A stretch of DNA of 47,438 nt from Verrucomicrobiota bacterium (lineage in GTDB: Bacteria > Verrucomicrobiota > Verrucomicrobiia > Verrucomicrobiales > Akkermansiaceae). The stretch covers positions 1 to 47,438 of the forward strand of contig JAPLUI010000088.1 in NCBI GenBank assembly GCA_026397725.1, read 5' to 3'. The notes beneath the pieces were generated by a model. That model saw only the letters and a list, made by a program, of their open reading frames with translations. It searched no databases and was not told where the DNA came from. The translations under genes and the position numbers were made by a program. Below are positions 37,117 through 46,600 of the stretch, piece by piece (within the stretch, counting starts at the first letter, position 1; the number at the start of each line of letters is the position of its first letter).

Positions 37117-40100
37117 ATGAAGAACCAATATCATCCATATCCGTTAGAACAACGAATCCTCGCGCCTTTTGCGTGCGGTGCCGCCCTGCTGGGGGCGCTG
37201 GCGCTGTTGGCGGCGGTGCCAAGTGCCTCGGCGCAGTTGACCTCCACCACCACCACTGCCGGCGGGAATACCATCGTCAAGTTCACCGGCGGCAGCGACA
37301 CCTGGACGGTGCCGGACGGAGTCACCTCCGTGAACGTGTTGGTGGTGGGCGGCGGTGGCGGCGGCGGCGGGAATAGCGGCGGCGGCGGGGGCGCCGGCGG
37401 CGTGATCCACCAGACCGGGTTCGCCGTCAGCGGCCCGGTGACTGTCGTCGTGGGTGGCGGAGGCGTCGGCGGCGTATCAGGTGGTGCCGCTCCCGGTAGC
37501 GGAGCTAACAGCGTCTTCTCGGGTCTCACGGCGACAGGTGGCGGAAATGGAGCCAGCTATGGCTCTCCCAACACTCCTGCCGGCTCGGGTGGTAGCGGCG
37601 GGGGTGGGAGCTGGACTGGTGCAACTGGTGGCAGCGGGACCACGGGCCAGGGCAACAACGGTGGCACCATGAACTCGAGCGACGGAGGCTACGGCGGCAC
37701 GGGTGGCGGCGGCGCGGGCGCTGTCGGCGGCCCGCACAATGTAGGTCTGGGTGGGGCCGGTGGAGCCGGAGTGCAATACTCCATCTCAGGCAGTGCGCAG
37801 TATTATGGTGGCGGTGGCGGGGGTGGGGCCGATGTCAACCGGAGCAATGGCGCCGGCGGTCCTGGCGGTGCCGGCGGAGGCGGTAAGGGTAGCGATAAAT
37901 CCGGAGGCACCGCTGCCACAGCCGGGACGGCAAACACGGGTGGTGGCGGCGGTGGTGGTGCTAACAATGGGGCCGGCGGGAACGGAGCGGCCGGCGGTTC
38001 GGGCGTGGTCATTGTCAGCTATCCGCTGCCACCGACGAAGCTCGCTTTCTCGTCGGTGCCGGCCAGCCCGACGGCGGGGCAGGCCTTCAGCGTGACGGTG
38101 CAGGCGCAGGATGGCGGCAATTTTCCGCATCAGGTGACGAGCGACACCACGGTCGAGTTGAGCGTGATCTCCGGTTCCGGGACCTTGAGCGGGACGAAGA
38201 TCGGAACGATTGGCAGCGGGGCAAGCAGCTTCGTGTTCTCGGATTTGGGGTACTCGGCGGCGGACGCGATGACCTTGCAGGCCACCGTGTCGTCGGGCAT
38301 GAGTCTGTCCTCCGGCACCACCAACCTGACCTTTGAGAGTTCGCCCACGGTTGCCACGCCCACCTTCAGTCTCCCGGCTGGCGCCTACTTGGGCGTGCAA
38401 ACGGTTACCATCTCCTGCGGCACTGCCGGTTCGACCGTCTTCTACACCACTGATGGGAGCCCCCCCACCATCGACTCGTCGCGCGGCGAGGTCGGGAGCG
38501 CTTCGGCGACCGTGGACATTCCGGTACCGGCGGACCTGACCGTCAAGGCCATCGCCACTTGCAGCGGCTATCTGGACAGCGCCGTCGCCAGCGCGGCCTA
38601 CGTCACCCTGACCCACCCGACGTGGACGAACCTGGCCGGCGGTTCCTGGCCGGATACGGGCAACTGGCTGGTTGGCGTGGTCGGCCAAGGCAGTGGCGTC
38701 ACGGCGGATTTCAGCACGCTGACGCTTTCCGGCAATACCATCGTCACCTTGGACAGTTCGCCGACCATCGGCGGCCTGGTCTTCAGGGATGCGGGCGATG
38801 CCAGCACCTGGATCGTCGAGCCCGGCAGTCCAACCGGGAAGCTGACGTTGGACCATGGTGCCGGCACGCCCACGATCACGGTCAGCAACCGGACCGCCAC
38901 CCTCGTGGCACCGTTGGCGGGTGCCGCCGGCTTTGTCAAGGCGGGCGCGGGCAAGCTGGTCCTGGGCGATGCAAGCTCGTTCAGCGGTGGCTCGGTCACC
39001 GTCCAGGAGGGTATCCTGCAGTTGGACGGGCCGGGTTCCGGCGAAGGCCAGCTCATGGGGGTGACAACCATCACGGTGGATGCCGGCGGCACCCTGCTGA
39101 CCACGGCCGGTGACGCCATCGGCTGGACCAGCGGCATGGAAGCCTTGGTCATCCATGGCGGCACGGTCACCAACGATTCCGGCAGCGCTTTAACGCTCGG
39201 CAATCCGGTGAGCATGACCGGCGGCACGTTGTCGGCCACCGGGAACGGTTGGATCACCTTCTTTGGGAGTACTCAGGCCATCAACGCCACCTCCGATGCC
39301 AGCGGAAATCCGGCCACCATCAGCCAGCTCGCATGTCAGAACAGTGACGCGGTGTTTGTCGTGACGCGCGGGTCTCTGGCACCGGCCTCGGACCTGATTG
39401 TCGATGGGATTAGCTCCCGCTTCAACGGCGTCAACAACATTAGCGTGAGTGGCAACGGCGTGATGACGCTCTCCGGCCACAATAACCATATGGGCGATAC
39501 GATTGTCGAGGGCTCCACGCTGAAACTCGCCAGCACAGGCCGCCTGACCTTCAAGCCCACCACCAACGGGAGTTCCAACAAGCTCACCGGCACCGGCACC
39601 GGCACCCTCGATGGCGGCCTCGTCATCGACCTGACCGAGGCGGATACCACCACTGGCAATTCGTGGACCCTGGTCGATGTCGGCACCCTTGCCGTGACCT
39701 TCGACGCTAACTTCCAGGTCGTGGACTTCAGCGAGCAAACTCCCGGCAGCGGCGTCTGGACCAAGACCAGCACCACCACCGGCGGCGACTTGACCTGGAC
39801 CTTCACCCATACCACCGGACAACTCACCGTCGCAAGGGGCGGCACTAACAACTATGCCGGCTGGGCGTCCACCCACGGCATCCCCGGCGAACCGGCCACC
39901 GGCGACTTCGATCTCGACGGCATCAACAACCTGATGGAATACGCCCTCGGTCTTGAGCCGACGGTGCCCAATGGATCCACCGGCACCTTCACCGGCAAGT
40001 GGGTGAGCTTCAGCAAGGGTGAGGACGCCGTGGCCAACGGCGACGTCACCTGGGCAATTGAGGAATCCGACGACCTCGGCCTAACGGATTCATGGACCGA

Positions 40101-40203
40101 GGTGGCGACTTACACCGAAAACAGTTCCACCACCCTCTCCTGCACTCTGCCGGACGGCAAGGACAAAACCTTCGCCCGCTTGGTGGTCCATCAGGTCCCG
40201 TGA
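37117..40203 (+). CDS. secreted glycine-rich protein with passenger-type beta-strand repeat and C-terminal module
   Basis: The 1028-residue product starts at 37117 and has a signal peptide (LLGALALLAAVPSASA, cleavage near 39). Order: Gly-rich domain about 59-305, opening with TWTVPDGVTSVNVLVVGG and built of GGG-rich stretches; Ig-like 305-407; chitobiase/hexosaminidase C-terminal-like domain 408-499 (VFYTTDGSPPT); beta-helix-like part 499-912 with a passenger-associated transport repeat (GFVKAGAGKLVLGD, SVTVQEGILQLDG); calcium-loop tail DFDLDGINNLMEYALGLEP and C-terminal module 912-1028. No autotransporter beta barrel follows, so the repeat name does not imply type V secretion. A candidate promoter lies about 80 bases upstream. 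The role is probably structural or adhesive at the surface. Confidence 0.8.
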   Translation: MKNQYHPYPLEQRILAPFACGAALLGALALLAAVPSASAQLTSTTTTAGGNTIVKFTGGSDTWTVPDGVTSVNVLVVGGGGGGGGNSGGGGGAGGVIHQTGFAVSGPVTVVVGGGGVGGVSGGAAPGSGANSVFSGLTATGGGNGASYGSPNTPAGSGGSGGGGSWTGATGGSGTTGQGNNGGTMNSSDGGYGGTGGGGAGAVGGPHNVGLGGAGGAGVQYSISGSAQYYGGGGGGGADVNRSNGAGGPGGAGGGGKGSDKSGGTAATAGTANTGGGGGGGANNGAGGNGAAGGSGVVIVSYPLPPTKLAFSSVPASPTAGQAFSVTVQAQDGGNFPHQVTSDTTVELSVISGSGTLSGTKIGTIGSGASSFVFSDLGYSAADAMTLQATVSSGMSLSSGTTNLTFESSPTVATPTFSLPAGAYLGVQTVTISCGTAGSTVFYTTDGSPPTIDSSRGEVGSASATVDIPVPADLTVKAIATCSGYLDSAVASAAYVTLTHPTWTNLAGGSWPDTGNWLVGVVGQGSGVTADFSTLTLSGNTIVTLDSSPTIGGLVFRDAGDASTWIVEPGSPTGKLTLDHGAGTPTITVSNRTATLVAPLAGAAGFVKAGAGKLVLGDASSFSGGSVTVQEGILQLDGPGSGEGQLMGVTTITVDAGGTLLTTAGDAIGWTSGMEALVIHGGTVTNDSGSALTLGNPVSMTGGTLSATGNGWITFFGSTQAINATSDASGNPATISQLACQNSDAVFVVTRGSLAPASDLIVDGISSRFNGVNNISVSGNGVMTLSGHNNHMGDTIVEGSTLKLASTGRLTFKPTTNGSSNKLTGTGTGTLDGGLVIDLTEADTTTGNSWTLVDVGTLAVTFDANFQVVDFSEQTPGSGVWTKTSTTTGGDLTWTFTHTTGQLTVARGGTNNYAGWASTHGIPGEPATGDFDLDGINNLMEYALGLEPTVPNGSTGTFTGKWVSFSKGEDAVANGDVTWAIEESDDLGLTDSWTEVATYTENSSTTLSCTLPDGKDKTFARLVVHQVP

Positions 40204-40288
40204 GACGAACCTTTCATTGTGAAAAATCCCCCCGTGTCCAAAGATCCGGGCTTGCGGGCCTGCATCCCAGCGTGCGGCAGTCAGCTCA

Positions 40289-40304
40289 CCGGCGGGTTCG
40301 CCGG
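40289..40304. terminator. GC-rich hairpin after the secreted protein gene
   Basis: CCGGCG-GGTT-CGCCGG forms a perfect 6-bp stem 86 bases after the stop. No T-run follows, so a terminator role is uncertain. Confidence 0.3.
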
Positions 40305-40314
40305 CATGGGAAAT

Positions 40315-40340
40315 CGGATTCATCCTGTCGGATTCATCCT
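40315..40340 (+). promoter_or_regulatory. tandem 12-base direct repeat before the SPFH operon
   Basis: CGGATTCATCCT occurs at 40315-40326 and again at 40329-40340, with a 14-base period. It ends where a consensus -35 hexamer TTGACA begins (40340-40345). This could be a regulator site. If that -35 is used, the true start of the next gene may be the ATG at 40394. Confidence 0.45.
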
Positions 40341-40354
40341 TGACAAGTCGGGTC

Positions 40355-41377
40355 ATGTCGGATGTTGTCGGGTTTGTTCGTCCCATCGTTGCCATGTCCA
40401 TCATTCTAGGCTGCATTTTCGGTTTCGTCGCTTGGTTTCTCCTGCGTTACCTCGTGGCGGGGGTTTACACGGTCAATCAAAATGAACGCGCGGTGAAGAC
40501 CCGTTGCGGGCGTGCCGTGCGGATCGGGAACCTGACCACCATCGACGATCCCATCGCGGAGTCGCTCAGCGAGGATCAGAAGACGCGCTACTGCTACCCG
40601 CAGGTGCGCGTCATCCTGCCCGGCGGTCCCTATTTCAAGTGGCCGTGGGAGCAGGTTCGCAAGATCTCGATCGCCACCGAAACGGTCAACATGGCGTGGG
40701 ATCCGGAGGATGCCTCGGCCAACTACAATGGCACGCTGCTGGAAGCGGTCACCAAGGACCAGCTCAACACCGGGCTGAGCGGCCAGATTCGCTACCGCGT
40801 CGCGGAGCGCAACCTTTACGCCTTTCTGTTCGGCATCAAGAACCCCTTCGCCCACGTCATGGGTTATTTCGTCTCGGTCTTGCGGGAACGCATCGCCAAC
40901 TTCGAGGCACCCCCTGCGGCCGTGGCGGAAGGCACGCCTGACACGGCGGCCGTCATGGGCATTTCCATCAACGACCTGCGCAAGAACCTGCGCGACCTCA
41001 ACGAACACATGGACCGCGAGTGTGCCTCGTCCGCCGCCCGCTACGGCATGGTCCTGGATGCCACCCTCATCACCGGCATCGACCCGCCGCCGGAAGTCGA
41101 GTCCGCCCTTGCCGCGATCAACACCGCCTACAACCAGGTTTCCTCCGACATCAGTCTCGCCCAGGCCTCCGCCGACCAGAAGATCGTGCAATCGAGGCGT
41201 GCGGTGGAGATTGAAACCCTCCGCGCCCAGGCCGAGGTCGAACCGCTCATCCGGCTCGCCGCCCAGCTCACGGATCTGAAACGCCGTGGCAGCGAGGCCC
41301 TCCGCGCCTATGTCCGCAACGTCCGCCTCGCCCTCTTCGAGAAGGCCCAACAAGTATTCGTGGAGTCCAAGCAATGA
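40355..41377 (+). CDS. SPFH/band-7 membrane protein, first of a pair
   Basis: The 340-residue product has one N-terminal membrane helix (about 14-38, IILGCIFGFVAWFLLRYLVAG), followed by the band-7 entry VYTVNQNERAVKTRCGRAV and an SPFH body. It has a helical, coiled-coil-prone C-terminus rich in Ala, Glu and Arg (about 255-335). This layout is that of HflK/HflC/stomatin-type proteins, which form membrane-attached oligomeric cages and modulate proteases or membrane domains. The usual IEAPP-like ending is not obvious. An alternative start at 40394 keeps the membrane helix. The stop overlaps the next start (ATGA), implying an operon and probably a heteromeric complex. Confidence 0.8.
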   Translation: MSDVVGFVRPIVAMSIILGCIFGFVAWFLLRYLVAGVYTVNQNERAVKTRCGRAVRIGNLTTIDDPIAESLSEDQKTRYCYPQVRVILPGGPYFKWPWEQVRKISIATETVNMAWDPEDASANYNGTLLEAVTKDQLNTGLSGQIRYRVAERNLYAFLFGIKNPFAHVMGYFVSVLRERIANFEAPPAAVAEGTPDTAAVMGISINDLRKNLRDLNEHMDRECASSAARYGMVLDATLITGIDPPPEVESALAAINTAYNQVSSDISLAQASADQKIVQSRRAVEIETLRAQAEVEPLIRLAAQLTDLKRRGSEALRAYVRNVRLALFEKAQQVFVESKQ

Positions 41378-42303
41378 TTAACTTCCTCGTCGCCGCCGGC
41401 AGCACTTTCGTCGGGTGTTTCATCGTCGTTCCCATCCTCTTCGGCATTGCCCGGGGGTTCGGGCTTTACGCGATCATCCAGGAGCGCCAGTGCAACGTCT
41501 ATGTCCTCTTCGGCAAGGTGCTCGCCACCATCGACGAGCCCGGCCTGCACCTGCTGCCCTGGAAACTCGGACCCGCCGCGTTGATCGTCAACTGGCTCGG
41601 CAAATGCCATATCCTCGACATGCGCCTCGACCAGGAATACCTGCGCAGCCAGGCCGTGAATTCCGAGGAAGGCGCGCCGATGGGCATCGGCATCTGGCAT
41701 GAGATGTTCATCAGCGATCCGGTCGCCTACCTGTTCAAAAACAGCGACCCGCGCGGCTCGCTCTCCGCCAACGTCAGCAACTCGACCGTGCGCTGCCTCA
41801 GCAACATGCCGCTCGCCACCATGATGGTCAACCGCCACCCAATGAGCGACAACGTCCGCAACGAGGTGTCCCCGAAGTCCCACGAATGGGGCTACAAGCT
41901 CGGCTCGATCTACATCCGCAAGGTCCACTTCCGCGACGTCGGCATGATCCGCCAGATCGAGAGCAAGGTCGTCAACCGCCTCCGCCAGGTGACTTCCGCC
42001 ATCAAGCAGGACGGCGCCAACCAGGTCAGCATCATCACCAGCACCGCCGAACGCCAGGCCGCCGTCGAATTCGCCAAGGCCGCCGCCATCCGCCCGCAGA
42101 TCGTCGGTGAAGCCCTGCAACTCATCTCCGAAGACCACGCCGTGGCCGAAGCAATGTTCGAGATTCTGGAAACCCAGAAGGTCATCGGCAGCGGGGCGCG
42201 TCTAACCGTATTGCCGCGCGGTGGCGAGTTGCTGGCCCAACTCATCGCCGGCCAGGCGGAACCGGCTGCCGCAATGCAACCGCCGAGGTTGCCCGCCAGT
42301 TAG
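41374..42303 (+). CDS. SPFH/band-7 membrane protein, second of a pair
   Basis: The 309-residue product overlaps the previous gene by four bases. It has an N-terminal membrane helix (about 4-28, LVAAGSTFVGCFIVVPILFGI), then YAIIQERQCNVYVLFGKVLATI and DEPGLHLLPWKLG, a typical SPFH opening. The middle has MGIGIWHEMFISDPVAYLFK. The C-terminal helix (about 220-270) carries STAERQAAVEFAKAA. Pairing of two unequal SPFH genes resembles hflK-hflC, but the sequences are diverged and I would not use those names. No FtsH-like protease lies in the window. Confidence 0.8.
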   Translation: MINFLVAAGSTFVGCFIVVPILFGIARGFGLYAIIQERQCNVYVLFGKVLATIDEPGLHLLPWKLGPAALIVNWLGKCHILDMRLDQEYLRSQAVNSEEGAPMGIGIWHEMFISDPVAYLFKNSDPRGSLSANVSNSTVRCLSNMPLATMMVNRHPMSDNVRNEVSPKSHEWGYKLGSIYIRKVHFRDVGMIRQIESKVVNRLRQVTSAIKQDGANQVSIITSTAERQAAVEFAKAAAIRPQIVGEALQLISEDHAVAEAMFEILETQKVIGSGARLTVLPRGGELLAQLIAGQAEPAAAMQPPRLPAS

Positions 42304-42338
42304 TTGCGGCCGGCAGCGAGCCTCCTTCAATCACCTCA

Positions 42339-43301
42339 ATGAAAATCGGAATCTATAGTATTACCTATCGCGGGGTATGGTACCGGGGCGACGCCATCGA
42401 TTTGTTTCAATTGCCACGACTGGTGAAAAGCCAGGGCTGGGAGGGCTTGGAGCTTGATACCGAACGCCCGCATGCGGCACCCATGGATCTCACAGCGGAC
42501 GACCGCCGGCGCTTCCGCGATCTGGCGGGAGAACTGGACCTGCCGATCTCCGCGGTTTCCCCCAACTGTGATCTGTCAAGCCCGGTCGCGTCCCGGCAGG
42601 AGGCCACGATCTGTTATGTGCGGGAATGTATCAAGCTGACGCACGATCTCGGTGCTCCGATCTGCAAGATTTTCGCGGCATGGCGCGGCATCACCATGCA
42701 TGATGGCATCGGTTCCTATGATCTGACGTATGGCCACGACCCCTATCCGTTCTGGCAAGAGGACCGGCGGCGCTGGGTGGTGCCTGCCATCCGTGAACTG
42801 GCGGCCATGGCGGGTGACCACGGGATCGTGCTGGCGGTCCAAAACCACGGGCCGGACATCGTGAACAACTATCGGGACACGCTCTCGTTGATTGAGGAGG
42901 TTGGTTCGCCGCATTTCAAGGCCTGCATGGACATCAACATCGAGGATGAGCCGGAGTCGGAGCAACGGGCCGCGGAGATGGTCAGGGCATCCGGAAATCT
43001 GCAGGTCCATTCGCATGTGAACGGTGAATTTGTCCGGGATGCGGACGGGCGGGTGGTGCTGGCCGGCGCGGGCTATTTCGACCAGCAATTCTGGGGGCGC
43101 AAGGTGGCGTATCCGGCATATTTCGACGCGCTGGTGGCAGCCGGTTACGACGGATTCATGGACTGGGAGTTTTGTCATCCGGCGATGGAAAACGGTGAAT
43201 GCGCCGGCCTCGGGTATGTCCACCACCAGACCGAACTGGCGCTGGAATATATGAAAACCCTCCGCGCGGAGGCCCAGCAGAAGACCGCCGGGAACCCATG
43301 A
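42339..43301 (+). CDS. sugar phosphate isomerase/epimerase-like TIM-barrel protein
   Basis: The 320-residue product begins MKIGIYSITYRGVWYRGD and shows the AP-endonuclease-2/xylose-isomerase-like TIM barrel: GWEGLELDTER, ISAVSPNCDLSSP, GAPICKIFAAW, VLAVQNHGPDIVNNY, FKACMDINIEDE, LQVHSHVNGEF, YDGFMDWEFCHP. The conserved Glu, Asp, His and Glu positions suggest a divalent metal site. No signal peptide is present, so it is cytoplasmic. It starts 35 bases after the SPFH pair on the same strand. With the nearby Gfo/Idh enzyme it may interconvert keto sugars released from the polysaccharide, but the substrate is unknown. Confidence 0.82.
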   Translation: MKIGIYSITYRGVWYRGDAIDLFQLPRLVKSQGWEGLELDTERPHAAPMDLTADDRRRFRDLAGELDLPISAVSPNCDLSSPVASRQEATICYVRECIKLTHDLGAPICKIFAAWRGITMHDGIGSYDLTYGHDPYPFWQEDRRRWVVPAIRELAAMAGDHGIVLAVQNHGPDIVNNYRDTLSLIEEVGSPHFKACMDINIEDEPESEQRAAEMVRASGNLQVHSHVNGEFVRDADGRVVLAGAGYFDQQFWGRKVAYPAYFDALVAAGYDGFMDWEFCHPAMENGECAGLGYVHHQTELALEYMKTLRAEAQQKTAGNP

Positions 43302-43322
43302 CAACGCACTTTTGCCAAAGCG

Positions 43323-43421
43323 CTTGCCTGCTTGGGCATGGCTGTGTCGGACACCCGGCCGCAGCACGCCCGGGCCATGGCAGCACGGCGAGCAGGATCC
43401 ACCGCGGCAGCCGCAGGCAAG
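43323..43421. other. long-range inverted repeat in the gap before dnaE
   Basis: CTTGCCTGC (43323-43331) and GCAGGCAAG (43413-43421) are perfect complements enclosing about 80 GC-rich bases. An inner GGCTG/CAGCC pairing and small hairpins are possible. It could be a structured RNA, a terminator for the epimerase gene, or a repeat. It lacks the conserved core of SRP RNA. The gap 43302-43601 otherwise holds no gene. Confidence 0.35.
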
Positions 43422-43601
43422 CCCTTGCCTAACAGGAAGTTGCACCCATGCCGGCGGCGGATCTAACAACCACCTCCGGCCGCTCTGCGCGGAGACCGCG
43501 TGCAGTTCCCGGCATCCTGGGCCAGCCGGGCCGGAACCCCCGGAAAATCGCGCATCGTGCCGCTTGCCCTCGGGCGGTGCCTCGCTATGATCGGGCGTCC
43601 G

Positions 43602-46600
43602 ATGTCCAATTCTTTCGTCCACCTTCACTTGCACACCGAGTTTTCCCTGCTGGATGGCATGATCCGCACCAAGGATCTGGCCAAACGGGCGGGGGAATTG
43701 GGGATGCCGGCCGTGGCCATGACCGATCACGGGAACCTGTACGGCGCCGTCCAGTTTTACAAGGCCTGCTTGGCTAACCAGGTCAAGCCCATCCTCGGTT
43801 GCGAGATTTACCTCGCACCCACGACGCTGGAGGACAGGCGCGAGATTCCCGGCCGCAAGCGAGCGACGCACCTGACCTTGCTGGCCGAGACCAACGCGGG
43901 CTGGGACAATCTCAGCAAGCTCATTTCCAAGGGCCACCTGGACGGGCTCTATCACGGCAAGCCGCGGGTGGATCGCGAGACCCTCCGGCAGTACGCCCAG
44001 GGGCTCATCTGCCTGAGCGGCTGCATCTCCGGGCCGGTGAACGAATGGCTGCTGGCCGGGGATGAGGACCAGGCCCGCGAGACGCTCATCGAGCTGTGCG
44101 ACCTCTTCGGCAAGGCCAACACCTACGTCGAGATTCACCACCACGACCTGGAGCCCGAGCGCCGGGTCACGCCGGGCTTGCTCAAACTCGCCGCGGAGCT
44201 GCAACTCAAGCCGGTGGCCGCCAACGACGTGCATTTTCTCAAGCGCAGCGATCACGAGGCCCACGATGTGATGATTTGCATTGGCACCGGCCACCTGCTC
44301 ATCGATGAGAACCGCATGCACTATTCGCCCGAGCTGTATTTCAAGACGGCGGAGGAGATGCGGGCGCTCTTCGCGGACGTGCCGGGCGCCTGTGATGCCA
44401 CGCTCGAAATCGCCGCTCGCTGCAACGTCACCCTCAAGCTCGATGCCACCTCGTCGGAAAAATACCCGCAATTCGGCACCCCGGACGGCAGCCCGCGCGA
44501 GGAGTATTTCATGAAGGTCTGCCGGGATGGCCTGGTGCGGCGCTACGGCGAGCAACGCGCCAACGACCCCGAACTGGCCGCCCGCCTCAAGTACGAGGTG
44601 GACACCATCAACCAACTCGGCTTCGCCTCGTACTTCCTGATCACTGCGGACTTCATCCAATGGGCCCGCGACCAGAACATCCCGGTGGGCCCGGGCCGCG
44701 GCTCGGCGGCCGGCTCGCTCGCGTCCTATGCGATGGGCATCACCGATATTTGTCCGCTGCGCTTCGGCCTGTTGTTCGAGCGCTTCCTCAACCCCGAACG
44801 CGTCAGCCCGCCGGACGTTGACATCGATTTCTGCCAGAGCCGCCGCGGCGAGGTCATCGACTATGTGCGTCGCAAGTACGGCGAGCGCAGCGTCTCCCAC
44901 ATCATCACCTATGGCACCATGGGAGCGAAGAGCGTCGTGCGCGACGTCGCCCGGGTGATGGGCATGTCCTATAACGATGGCGACCGGCTCTCGAAGCTGA
45001 TCGATCCCAAGCCTAACGAAAAGGAGGACAAGGACAAATACGGGCCATCCATCCTCAGCCGCGAGTGGGACAAAAACACCGAATTGCGCGAACTCATCGA
45101 AAGCAGCAGCACCTATCAGGACCTGTGGAGTTATGCCCTCAAGCTCGAAGGGCTCAACCGCAACGTCGGCGTGCATGCCGCCGGCATCGTCATCGGCGAC
45201 CGCCCGCTCGATGAGCACGTCCCCCTCACCCGCGGCAACGAAGGGGAAGTCGTCACCCAATACGATATGAAGGCCATCACCGAGGTGGGGCTGCTCAAGA
45301 TGGACTTCCTCGGCTTGAAAAACCTGACGGTCATTCAGGAGGCCGTGCAGCACATCCGGCGGCACACGCCGGACTTTGTCATCGAGGCGGTCACGTTGGA
45401 AGATCCGAAGACCTTCGAGTTGCTCAATCGCGGCGAGACGATGGGCGTGTTCCAGTTGGAATCCGGCGGCATGGTGGAGACCTGCCGCAAGTATGCCATC
45501 GGCAAGATTGATGACATCATCGACCTGCTGGCGGTCTATCGACCCGGCGCCATGCAGTTCATCGATCAGATGCTCGAGGTCAAGAAGGGCCGCAAGAAGG
45601 CGATGTACGAGCATCCGTTGTTAGAGCAGGTTTGCAGCGACACCTTCGGGGTGATGATCTATCAGGAACAGGTGCAGAACGCCGCGAAGGTGCTGGCCGG
45701 TTACACGCTCGGCGGTGCCGACCTGCTGCGCCGCGCGATGGGCAAGAAGGACGTCAAGGAGATGGAGCAGCAGCGGGCCAAGTTCATCAAGGGCTGCGAG
45801 GAGACCAACTCCATCAGTCATCGGCTGGCGGATCAGATTTTCGACAAGATCGCGATGTTTGCCGGTTACGGGTTCAACAAGTCCCACTCCGCCTGTTATG
45901 GTCACATTTCGTATTGGACGGCCTATCTGAAGACCAACCACACCGTGGAGTTCATGGCGGCGTTGCTGTCCAATGAAATCCAGAACACCGACAAGATCGG
46001 CGTGTTTGTCTCGGAGTGTCACCGCATGGGCCTGGAGATATTGCCGCCGGACCTCAATGCCTCGCAACTCCGCTTCGCCCCGGAAACCGGACCCAATGGC
46101 AAACCGCGCATCCGTTACGGCCTGGCCGCGATCAAAAACTGCGGCGAGGGGGCCATGGCGGCGGCCATTCAGGAACGCGAGCGCGGCGGGCGCTTCACCT
46201 CGCTGGAAGATTTCTCGGCCCGCCTCGATTCCAAGGTCGTCAACAAACGCATCCTCGAAAACCTCGTCAAGGCCGCCGCGTTCGATTGGACCGGCGAAAC
46301 CCGCGCCGGCATGTTTGGCCGCCTCGAACAGGTCATCTCCGCCTCGTCGTCCATCCAGCGCGACCGGGCCTCCGGGCAGGTCTCGATGTTTGACGCGCTG
46401 GACTTCGCCGCGCCGGCGACCGCCGCCAAAGCCCGCCGCCGCGGCGCGGCGCAGGAAGAATGGAGCAAGGACGAACGCCTCGCCCATGAGAAGGAATTGT
46501 TGGGGTTTTACGTCACCGGCCATCCGCTCGACAAGTTCCGCAACGTGATTGATTCCGACCGCTACCGCCGCCTCGGGTTGGTGGATGACTTGGAAATCTC

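Noticed and set aside
37290..38030. Gly-rich coding region considered as an assembly artefact or non-coding tandem repeat
   Set aside because: It stays in frame, opens with a recognisable domain start and lies inside a complete secreted protein.
37117..40203. Protein with a passenger-type repeat considered as a type V autotransporter
   Set aside because: There is no C-terminal outer-membrane barrel; the protein ends with the same module as its neighbours.
43302..43601. Gap before dnaE considered as an SRP (4.5S) RNA or tRNA gene
   Set aside because: The conserved SRP core and any cloverleaf with a TTC-type arm are absent.
42576..45614. Minus-strand open frame of 1012 codons opposite the epimerase gene and dnaE
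   Set aside because: It is the antisense shadow of GC-rich coding DNA. The predicted protein is rich in Ala, Val, Asp, Gly and His with no domain, and it spans two genuine genes.
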